In this document: in pieces, positions 57,381 to 64,000 of the stretch | How positions within the stretch are numbered: position 1 is the first letter of the stretch | Layout of the letters: every line of letters starts with the position of its first letter | From: Teredinibacter waterburyi | GTDB taxonomy: Bacteria; Pseudomonadota; Gammaproteobacteria; Pseudomonadales; Cellvibrionaceae | Direction of reading: 5' to 3' | Assembly (NCBI RefSeq): GCF_001922985.1 | Contig: NZ_MRUH01000019.1 | Location: 62,001 to 126,000 of the forward strand | DNA: 64,000 nt | Position numbers and translations under genes: made by a program | Notes under the pieces: model-generated | What the model was told of the DNA's origin: nothing | Databases searched by the model: none | What the model saw: only the letters and a program-made list of their open reading frames with translations

Positions 57381-58370
57381 TTAGTCGTTGTTTTTAAGAC
57401 TGGCAGGTGGCCAATTCTCTAAACGCATACCTAAAGACAAACCACGTGACGCGAGAATATCTTTAATCTCAGTAAGAGACTTTTTACCTAAGTTCGGTGT
57501 TTTCAACAATTCTACTTCGGTGCGCTGAATAAGATCACCAATGTAGTAAATATTCTCTGCTTTCAAACAGTTCGCCGAACGTACGGTTAACTCTAGATCA
57601 TCCACCGGACGCAGAAGCACGGGATCGATCTGATCTTCCTTCTGCTCTGGTTCAGCTTCTTTCTCGCCTTCCAAGTCTACGAACACAGCTAATTGCTGCT
57701 GCAGAATAGTCGCGGCGCGACGAATAGCTTCTTCAGGATCAATAGTACCGTTGGTTTCTAAATCCAATACCAGCTTATCGAGGTCTGTACGCTGTTCAAC
57801 ACGCGCGCTCTCAACCGTATAAGCCAAGCGGCGTACAGGGCTGAAAGATGCATCGAGCTGCAAGCGGCCGATTGCGCGAGTTTCTTCTTCATCGGAACTG
57901 CGCGCATCAACTGGCTGATAACCGCGACCACGACCGACTGTCAAGCGCATATCGAGCGTTACATTGCCGGTAATATTGGCAAGCACAAGCTCAGGATTAA
58001 CAATCTCTACTTCATGATCTAACTGAATGTCACCTGCAGTCACAACGCCAGGGCCCTGCTTAACAAGAGACAATACAGCTTGGTCTTTACCGTGCATAAC
58101 TACGGCTACGTTCTTAAGATTTAACAAAATCTCAATCACATCTTCCTGAACACCTTCAATCGCACTGTACTCGTGCTGAACGCCAGCGATCTCAACTTCA
58201 GTAACCGCACAACCCGGCATTGAAGACAACAATATACGACGTAGAGCATTACCGAGTGTATGGCCAAAGCCACGCTCCAGCGGCTCAAGCACTACTCTTG
58301 CTCGAGTCGGCGCTACCTCAGTAACGTCGATATGACGTGGAGTCAAAAATTCATTAACCGCACTCTGCAT
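57381..58370 (-). CDS. rpoA: RNA polymerase alpha subunit
   Basis: A 329-residue alpha subunit. The N-terminal dimerisation domain shows [20 protein letters not shown] and [20 protein letters not shown]. The C-terminal domain shows [20 protein letters not shown] and [20 protein letters not shown], the helix-hairpin-helix that contacts UP elements and activators. Same length as E. coli RpoA. Confidence 0.99.
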   Translation of the reverse strand: MQSAVNEFLTPRHIDVTEVAPTRARVVLEPLERGFGHTLGNALRRILLSSMPGCAVTEVEIAGVQHEYSAIEGVQEDVIEILLNLKNVAVVMHGKDQAVLSLVKQGPGVVTAGDIQLDHEVEIVNPELVLANITGNVTLDMRLTVGRGRGYQPVDARSSDEEETRAIGRLQLDASFSPVRRLAYTVESARVEQRTDLDKLVLDLETNGTIDPEEAIRRAATILQQQLAVFVDLEGEKEAEPEQKEDQIDPVLLRPVDDLELTVRSANCLKAENIYYIGDLIQRTEVELLKTPNLGKKSLTEIKDILASRGLSLGMRLENWPPASLKNND

Positions 58371-58424
58371 AGAAACACCTGTAAGTGGTAATTTTCCTAA
58401 TGAGATAAACCTGCTCAGTAAAAC

Positions 58425-59045
58425 TTACTTAGAGTAAAGCTCTACGATCAAGTTCTCGTTAATATCGGCTGGCAAATCAGCACGATCAGGTACGCGTTTA
58501 AACACACCTTCTTTCTTGTCGGTATTCACATCTACCCATTCAACATCCGAACGCTGCGCCGCAATACCCATTGAGTTTTGGATACGTAACTGAGCTTTCG
58601 CCTTTTCACGGATAGATACAACATCGCCTTCCTTCACTTGGTAAGAAGGGATATTCAAAGTTTTACCGTTTATCAAAATTGCTTTGTGAGAAACCAGCTG
58701 GCGCGATTCTGCACGAGTAGAACCGAAACCCATGCGATAAACAACGTTATCAAGTCGGCATTCCAACAATTTCAAAAGGTTTTCACCTGTTGCGCCTTTA
58801 CGGCGTGCAGCTTCTTTGTAATAGCTACGGAATTGCTTCTCAAGTACGCCGTAAGTACGACGAACTTTTTGCTTCTCACGCAACTGGACACCGTAGTCGG
58901 ATAAACGACCGCGACGCTGACCGTGTTGGCCTGGAGCTGCTTCTGCTTTACATTTTGACTCTAATGGACGTACGCCGCTTTTTAAGAAAAGGTCAGTGCC
59001 TTCACGACGAGATAATTTACAAGTAGGACCTATATAACGTGCCAC
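58425..59045 (-). CDS. rpsD: 30S ribosomal protein S4
   Basis: A 206-residue S4 ([39 protein letters not shown], and the S4 RNA-binding domain [20 protein letters not shown]). A primary 16S-binding protein and, in E. coli, the translational repressor of this operon. Confidence 0.99.
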   Translation of the reverse strand: MARYIGPTCKLSRREGTDLFLKSGVRPLESKCKAEAAPGQHGQRRGRLSDYGVQLREKQKVRRTYGVLEKQFRSYYKEAARRKGATGENLLKLLECRLDNVVYRMGFGSTRAESRQLVSHKAILINGKTLNIPSYQVKEGDVVSIREKAKAQLRIQNSMGIAAQRSDVEWVDVNTDKKEGVFKRVPDRADLPADINENLIVELYSK

Positions 59046-59057
59046 TTTTGTTCCTCC

Positions 59058-59453
59058 TTATACTCGACGCTTCTTGGGTGGACGACAGCCGTTGTGTGGT
59101 ATCGGCGTCACATCAGTAATATTGGTAATTTTGTAGCCAACATTATTCAACGCACGAACAGCCGACTCGCGACCGGGGCCAGGGCCCTTCACTTCAACAT
59201 CCAAATTTTTCAAACCATACTCTTGAGCGGCTTGACCTGCGCGCTCCGCTGCAACCTGTGCTGCGAAAGGAGTACTTTTACGCGAACCACGGAAGCCTGA
59301 ACCACCTGCAGTTGCCCACGACAGAGTATTACCCTGACGATCTGTAATCGTTACGATAGTGTTGTTAAACGAGGCGTGTATATGTGCGACGCCGTCAACA
59401 ACGGTCTTTTTGACCTTTTTCTTGGTCGTGCTTTTACCACTTGGCTTAGCCAT
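59058..59453 (-). CDS. rpsK: 30S ribosomal protein S11
   Basis: A 131-residue S11 ([39 protein letters not shown], and the C-terminal [16 protein letters not shown]). A platform protein of the 30S subunit, 12 nt before rpsD. Confidence 0.99.
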   Translation of the reverse strand: MAKPSGKSTTKKKVKKTVVDGVAHIHASFNNTIVTITDRQGNTLSWATAGGSGFRGSRKSTPFAAQVAAERAGQAAQEYGLKNLDVEVKGPGPGRESAVRALNNVGYKITNITDVTPIPHNGCRPPKKRRV

Positions 59454-59497
59454 AGTAATAGTTTCCCAAACAAATTAGTGGAAAGTTGAACCGCAGC

Positions 59498-59854
59498 TTA
59501 CTTCTTAATAGGCTTGCGCGGACCCTTACGAGTGCGAGCGTTGGTCTTGGTACGCTGACCACGCACTGGCAGATTGCGACGATGACGAAGACCACGTACA
59601 CAGCCCAGATCCATCAAACGTTTGATGTTCATGGACAGTTCACGGCGTAAATCACCTTCTACTGTCAGCTTTGCAACTTCGTTGCGGATCGAATCCACTT
59701 GGGCCTCATCGAGGTCTCCAATCTTGGTAGATTCTGCGATACCTGTAGCCGCACAAATTTGCTGGGCTGAGGTTTTGCCAATTCCAAACACATAGGTTAG
59801 GGAAATAACGGCATGCTTATGATCTGGTATATTGACACCAGCGATACGAGCCAT
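59498..59854 (-). CDS. rpsM: 30S ribosomal protein S13
   Basis: A 118-residue S13 ([36 protein letters not shown], and [20 protein letters not shown]). First gene of the alpha operon, preceded by a 219-nt leader. Confidence 0.99.
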   Translation of the reverse strand: MARIAGVNIPDHKHAVISLTYVFGIGKTSAQQICAATGIAESTKIGDLDEAQVDSIRNEVAKLTVEGDLRRELSMNIKRLMDLGCVRGLRHRRNLPVRGQRTKTNARTRKGPRKPIKK

Positions 59855-60073
59855 CCAACTTACTCCAACTAGACAAGATTTTCAGTGTTAACAGCAGCTT
59901 TGGCCACCCCACAGCCCCAAAAGGCGCGCAAGAATAGCCGCAAAACCACTAAATTGCAATAGTGTAGACGTTTCCATCTACACGACAGTTAACACCTCCG
60001 ATTTATCAGGAACTGAATTCCCGAATGGCTTTAGGTAATAGCTACCCAACACCCTTTAAACACTACAGAAAAA
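59855..60073 (-). promoter_or_regulatory. Leader between rpmJ and rpsM (possible S4 regulatory region)
   Basis: 219 nt, unusually long for this tightly packed ribosomal cluster. It contains a stable hairpin, GTGTAGA / TCTACAC, with an 8-nt loop (59962-59983). In E. coli the same position holds a promoter and the S4-binding pseudoknot that represses rpsM. I cannot fold a pseudoknot by eye, so the S4 role is inferred from position only. Confidence 0.35.
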
Positions 60074-60190
60074 TTAGCCTTGACGCTGCTTGTGACGCGG
60101 CTCAACACTACAAATTACACGAAGCACACCCTTGCGACGTACAATTTTGCAATTACGGCAAACTTTCTTAACTGATGCACGAACTTTCAT
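60074..60190 (-). CDS. rpmJ: 50S ribosomal protein L36
   Basis: A 38-residue L36 starting at the ATG at 60190: [20 protein letters not shown], continuing to ...PRHKQRQG. It keeps the zinc-ribbon ligands (Cys11, Cys14, Cys27, His33), so this is the zinc-binding (C+) form rather than the zinc-independent paralogue. Last gene of the spc operon, 29 nt after secY. Confidence 0.97.
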   Translation of the reverse strand: MKVRASVKKVCRNCKIVRRKGVLRVICSVEPRHKQRQG

Positions 60191-60219
60191 TATGATTACC
60201 TCAAAAATAAACCGGGAGC

Positions 60220-61566
60220 CTAGCGGGCGCCCCGCCCATAGGTTTGCAAATTAGCTTTCTTCATCACAGACTCGTACTGATGCGACATCAAGTGCGACTG
60301 TACCTGCGACATAAAATCCATAACCACAACCACAACGATCAGTAGTGAAGTGCCACCAAGATAGAAGGGTACGTTCGCTGAAACCATCAAAAACTGAGGT
60401 AACAGTGCGACAGCAGCGATGTAAATAGAACCAACTACAGTCAATCGGGTTAAAACATTATCAATAAACTTTGCTGACTGATCACCTGGACGAATACCCG
60501 GAATATAGGCACCACCACGCTTCAAATTGTCGGCGACTTCTTTAGGGTTATAGATCATCGCCGTGTATATAAAACAGAATGCTACGATCAAAAAACCGAA
60601 TATTACAAAGTTAAGCGGTTGTCCCGGACCGATCATCAGAGCGACTTCTTGGAGAATCTCTGCAGCCTTGCCTTCACTCGCATTACCAAACCACTGCGCG
60701 ATAGATGCTGGGAACAGTAATATGCTGCTCGCGAAGATTACCGGGATAACACCAGCCATATTAATCTTGAGCGGTAAATGGCTTGTCTGTGCTGGGCCTT
60801 GCCCCATACGACCCGCTTGCTGGCGGCGCGCATACTGAATTGTAATACGGCGCTGGCCGCGCTCCATTCGAACTACAAACCACACGATCGCTATCGCGGC
60901 GAATAAAAGAGCCAATAGCATCAAAATATGCAAGTCGCCTTGACGCGCACTTTCAAATGCCTGCCCTACTGCAGCTGGCAGTCCAGCTACGATACCAGCA
61001 AAGATCAACATTGAAATGCCGTTACCGACACCTCGCTCAGTAACTTGCTCACCGAGCCACATCATAAATACGGCACCGGTTACCAACGAAGTTACAGCGA
61101 TCAAGTAGAAGCTAACCTGATGGAGACCTGCATAAGCCATGCCTTGGCCAGCCATACCAGCCACCATCACAAACGCCTGAACCAACGCGAGCAGGACGGT
61201 TAGATATCGCGTGTACTGGCTAATCTTACGCCGCCCCGCATCACCTTCTTTTTTTAGCGCTTCTAAAGTCGGCGATACCGAGCTCATCAATTGCATTATG
61301 ATCGATGCAGAAATGTACGGCATAATTCCAAGAGCAAGGATACTCATGCGCTCTAACGCACCGCCAGAGAACATGTTAAACATGCCCAAAATCGTACCTT
61401 GATTCTGATTAAACAACTGCGCAACCTGCTCCGGATCAATACCAGGAACGGGTATGTGCGTACCCAAGCGATAAACAAGAATCGCCAAAAACAAAAATTT
61501 TAGGCGAGACCAAAGCTCGCCTAAACCTTTCTGACTACCTAGCGGCATATTACCCGGGGTTGCCAT
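60220..61566 (-). CDS. secY: Protein translocase subunit SecY
   Basis: A 448-residue SecY, the channel subunit of the Sec translocon, with ten membrane helices. Signatures are [53 protein letters not shown], and the C5 loop [22 protein letters not shown]. It lies in its usual place between rplO and rpmJ. Length is normal. Confidence 0.99.
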   Translation of the reverse strand: MATPGNMPLGSQKGLGELWSRLKFLFLAILVYRLGTHIPVPGIDPEQVAQLFNQNQGTILGMFNMFSGGALERMSILALGIMPYISASIIMQLMSSVSPTLEALKKEGDAGRRKISQYTRYLTVLLALVQAFVMVAGMAGQGMAYAGLHQVSFYLIAVTSLVTGAVFMMWLGEQVTERGVGNGISMLIFAGIVAGLPAAVGQAFESARQGDLHILMLLALLFAAIAIVWFVVRMERGQRRITIQYARRQQAGRMGQGPAQTSHLPLKINMAGVIPVIFASSILLFPASIAQWFGNASEGKAAEILQEVALMIGPGQPLNFVIFGFLIVAFCFIYTAMIYNPKEVADNLKRGGAYIPGIRPGDQSAKFIDNVLTRLTVVGSIYIAAVALLPQFLMVSANVPFYLGGTSLLIVVVVVMDFMSQVQSHLMSHQYESVMKKANLQTYGRGAR

Positions 61567-61612
61567 CTAATCCTCTCTTATTATGTTCGGACTTTGTTTA
61601 CGGATTCGGCGA

Positions 61613-62047
61613 TTACTCTTCGATCTTACCGCCAGCAGCTTCGATAGCAGCTTTGGCACCCTTGGTTACTGCGATACCTTTTAAGGTAACCGCTTTCTTA
61701 ATTTCACCAGAAAGGAATACTTTAGCGCGCTTGATATTGGCATTTACCAAATCAGCAGCAACTAATGCAGCCAAATCAACTACATCGCCCTCGACGCTAT
61801 TGAGTTCAGACAAACGAATCTCTGCTGAAACGCGACCCACTCGGCTAGTAAAACCGAACTTAGGCAAACGCTTCTGAAGTGGCATCTGACCACCCTCAAA
61901 ACCTGGCTTAACTGAACCACCAGAGCGAGCTTTCAAACCTTTGTGACCGCGACCGGCGGTTTTACCTAAACCACTACCGATACCGCGACCAACGCGTTTT
62001 TTAGCGGAAGTGCTTCCAGGAGCAGGACTTAAAGTATTGAGACGCAT
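61613..62047 (-). CDS. rplO: 50S ribosomal protein L15
   Basis: A 144-residue L15 ([40 protein letters not shown], and [15 protein letters not shown]). It lies 1 nt after the rpmD stop. Confidence 0.99.
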   Translation of the reverse strand: MRLNTLSPAPGSTSAKKRVGRGIGSGLGKTAGRGHKGLKARSGGSVKPGFEGGQMPLQKRLPKFGFTSRVGRVSAEIRLSELNSVEGDVVDLAALVAADLVNANIKRAKVFLSGEIKKAVTLKGIAVTKGAKAAIEAAGGKIEE

Positions 62048-62048
62048 C

Positions 62049-62234
62049 TTACTCTCCTTCCACTTTTACCATGTAGTTAACTTTATTAATCATGCCGCGT
62101 ACAGAAGGGGTATCTTCCACTTCTACAGTATGATTAATGCGACGCAAACCCAAGCCCGCTACACAAGCTCGGTGAGCCTTCAAACGCCCAAAGGCGCTTT
62201 TTAGTTGAGTTACTTTAAGCGTTTTCTTAGCCAT
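62049..62234 (-). CDS. rpmD: 50S ribosomal protein L30
   Basis: A 61-residue L30 ([40 protein letters not shown]). I chose the ATG at 62234 with AAGGTG 6 nt upstream; a GTG at 62243 would overlap that ribosome site. Confidence 0.97.
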   Translation of the reverse strand: MAKKTLKVTQLKSAFGRLKAHRACVAGLGLRRINHTVEVEDTPSVRGMINKVNYMVKVEGE

Positions 62235-62303
62235 GTTATTCACCTTAAACCGGTGCTCACTTTCTTGTTAGTGCAGTTTCCCCGAAAGGACAAAACACCA
62301 AAC

Positions 62304-62819
62304 TTAATTCAAGATATCTTCAACTGACTTGCCGCGCTTAGCAGCAACAGACTCAGGAGAAGCCATAGCGCGCAGTGCTTCAAAAGTTGCGCGAACAACG
62401 TTAACTGGATTTGTAGAACCGTAGCACTTTGCCAATACGTTCTGCACGCCGGCAATTTCCAACACAGAACGCATTGCGCCACCAGCAATTACACCAGTAC
62501 CCTGCGATGCAGGTTGCATATATACTTTTGAAGCGCCGTGACGGCCACGAGTTGGGTATTGAATGGTATCTCCATTCAGCTCAACCTCGATCATATTACG
62601 ACGCGCAGCTTCCATAGCCTTCTGGATAGCAATCGGTACTTCGCGAGCCTTACCACGACCAAAACCTACTTTACCGTTACCATCACCAACGACTGTAAGC
62701 GCAGTAAACGCAAATATACGTCCACCTTTAACAGTTTTAGCAACGCGGTTTACCTGTACAAGCTTTTCTTGTAAACCTTCGGCGGTACTTTCATCTACTC
62801 GTTTATTTTGCTGAGACAT
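62304..62819 (-). CDS. rpsE: 30S ribosomal protein S5
   Basis: A 171-residue S5 ([40 protein letters not shown], and [20 protein letters not shown]). Involved in decoding accuracy. The spectinomycin-site loop (residues about 20-30) looks wild type. Confidence 0.99.
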   Translation of the reverse strand: MSQQNKRVDESTAEGLQEKLVQVNRVAKTVKGGRIFAFTALTVVGDGNGKVGFGRGKAREVPIAIQKAMEAARRNMIEVELNGDTIQYPTRGRHGASKVYMQPASQGTGVIAGGAMRSVLEIAGVQNVLAKCYGSTNPVNVVRATFEALRAMASPESVAAKRGKSVEDILN

Positions 62820-62829
62820 AAATCAACCT

Positions 62830-63180
62830 TTAGAATTCCAATCCGCCTTCGCGAGCTGCATCTGCCAATGCTTTTACCCGACCGTGATATTTAAAGCCGC
62901 TGCGATCAAATGCTACAGACGTTACGCCTGCGGATTTTGCACGCTCGGCAATTAACTTGCCTACTTGAGCTGCTGCTTCGACATTACCAGTTTTTCCACC
63001 GCGCAAGTCTTTCTCGAGGGTGGAAGCACTAGCCAACACTTTGCCGCCATTTGCGTCGATAACCTGCACATATATATGTCGAGGCGTACGATTGACGCAA
63101 AGGCGAGTAACACGCAGGTCACGGATCTTGGCGCGAGCCCGAGTTGCGCGACGTATTCTTGATTGCTTCTTAGCGTTCAT
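62830..63180 (-). CDS. rplR: 50S ribosomal protein L18
   Basis: A 116-residue L18 ([40 protein letters not shown], and [20 protein letters not shown]), a 5S rRNA-binding protein. It lies 10 nt before rpsE. Confidence 0.99.
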   Translation of the reverse strand: MNAKKQSRIRRATRARAKIRDLRVTRLCVNRTPRHIYVQVIDANGGKVLASASTLEKDLRGGKTGNVEAAAQVGKLIAERAKSAGVTSVAFDRSGFKYHGRVKALADAAREGGLEF

Positions 63181-63216
63181 ATTTAAAAACCTATTTTTAG
63201 CTACGTTGCCTAGGGC

Positions 63217-63750
63217 TTACTTTTTCTTAGCTTCTTTACGACGTACGTACTCATCAGAGTAGCGAACACCTTTACCTTTATAAGGCTCTGGCGGACGGAA
63301 GGCGCGAATCTCGCTAGCTACCTGACCCAGCAGCTGCTTGTCGGCGCTCTTCAAAAGCACTTCAGTTTGTGTAGGCGTTTCAACCGTCACTCCCTTCGGT
63401 AACTCGTAATCGATTGGATGCGAAAAACCCAATGTCAAATTAACGACATTTCCGGCTGCCTTTGCACGATAACCAACGCCATTTAGCTGCAACCTACGCT
63501 CAAAACCAGCGCTTACGCCTTGAACCATATTCGCTACTAAAGCACGCATAGTTCCGGCAAGTGCACGCGATGACTTAGCACCATCACGAGCTGCAAACTT
63601 AATGACATTTTCTTCGATACTAACTTCCACATTGTTGTGGACTTGTAAAGCAAGCGTACCATTGCCACCTTTTACGGTTAGCTCTTGGCCGCTTTGCTTT
63701 ACCTCGACGCCTTTAGGCATCTCAACTGGACTGCTTGCAACACGTGACAT
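63217..63750 (-). CDS. rplF: 50S ribosomal protein L6
   Basis: A 177-residue L6 ([20 protein letters not shown], and the C-terminal signature [20 protein letters not shown]). It lies 36 nt before rplR. Confidence 0.99.
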   Translation of the reverse strand: MSRVASSPVEMPKGVEVKQSGQELTVKGGNGTLALQVHNNVEVSIEENVIKFAARDGAKSSRALAGTMRALVANMVQGVSAGFERRLQLNGVGYRAKAAGNVVNLTLGFSHPIDYELPKGVTVETPTQTEVLLKSADKQLLGQVASEIRAFRPPEPYKGKGVRYSDEYVRRKEAKKK

Positions 63751-63804
63751 AACGAATACCCGTCAATACTATTCCTGTTACAGACTCTGAGTTGTTTCCT
63801 AAAA

Positions 63805-64000
63805 TTAGAAAACTGTACAGAGAATCTCACCACCAACACCCGCAGCGCGAGCTGCACGGTCAGTCATAACACCTTTACTGGTCGAAACGATAGCGATACC
63901 GAGTCCACCGCGAACTGAAGGAAGCTCGTCCTTGCCAGCGTAGGCACGCAAACCTGGACGACTTACGCGATCCAGCTCTGCGATAACAGGCTTACCTTCG
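63805..64000 (-). CDS. rpsH: 30S ribosomal protein S8, C-terminal half only
   Basis: Partial at the right edge; about 65 codons including the TAA at 63805-63807. The visible C-terminus ([20 protein letters not shown], then [11 protein letters not shown]) is canonical S8. It is the next upstream gene of the spc operon, 54 nt from rplF. Confidence 0.97.
   Translation of the reverse strand, partial: EGKPVIAELDRVSRPGLRAYAGKDELPSVRGGLGIAIVSTSKGVMTDRAARAAGVGGEILCTVF

Noticed and set aside
61560-61877. Plus-strand frame of 105 codons opposite rplO
   Set aside because: Antisense to a certain ribosomal protein gene; composition is that of a shadow frame.

Overview
The window looks like the chromosome of a marine, polysaccharide-degrading gammaproteobacterium, most likely of the Cellvibrionaceae (Saccharophagus/Teredinibacter/Cellvibrio type). 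This is inferred from gene content and order: a secreted protein with a family 2 cellulose-binding module, a GH3 lipoprotein beta-glucosidase, a cytoplasmic GH43 enzyme with a GPH sugar symporter, a 'proteobacterial dedicated sortase' type two-component pair, FabA/FabB, class IIA aldolase, and the gammaproteobacterial alpha and spc ribosomal operons. Base composition is close to balanced by eye. I see no insertion sequence, prophage, CRISPR array, tRNA or rRNA.

Layout. 1-228: 5' end of a cellulose-binding secreted protein (minus strand, runs off the left edge), then a 1-kb stretch with no supported gene. 1228-4536: an unusual multicopper oxidase fused to a von Willebrand D-type domain with a C-terminal membrane segment. 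4722-7850: an ImuC/DnaE2 error-prone polymerase whose LexA box lies inside a 38-bp palindrome that ends one base before the start codon. 7976-16317: glucose-centred genes (GH3 beta-glucosidase, glucokinase, FucP-like sugar transporter) followed by the PdsR/PdsS-like regulator and sensor kinase. 16447-21120: rpsT, then a minus-strand group hisC, proB, obgE, rpmA, rplU. 21506-28309: fba, GPH symporter, GH43, ispB, pgi. 28552-31043: a four-gene bufferin-type RiPP operon (DUF2282 precursor, DUF692/MNIO enzyme, DUF2063 partner, DoxX protein), the most interesting system here. 31179-33499: phosphomannomutase and galU. 34046-43852: fabA-fabB, a degenerate RmlD-like protein, ssb, a YajR-like transporter, a CsgD/VpsT-like regulator, uvrA, and a periplasmic solute-binding protein. 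44043-56475: a complete minus-strand glycogen cluster in transcription order malQ-glgB-glgX-glgP-glgC-glgA. 56905-64000: minus-strand alpha operon (rpsM, rpsK, rpsD, rpoA, rplQ) and the end of the spc operon (rpsH partial, rplF, rplR, rpsE, rpmD, rplO, secY, rpmJ).

How it fits together. Extracellular and cell-surface hydrolases release glucose and oligosaccharides. The FucP-like and GPH carriers import them, GH43 trims pentosyl oligomers inside the cell, and glucokinase, Pgi and Fba feed glycolysis. Phosphomannomutase and GalU supply nucleotide sugars for surface glycans, and the glg cluster stores and recovers surplus glucose. Stress functions (ImuC, UvrA, SSB, the bufferin operon and the multicopper oxidase) are interspersed, and copper is a plausible common theme of the last two.
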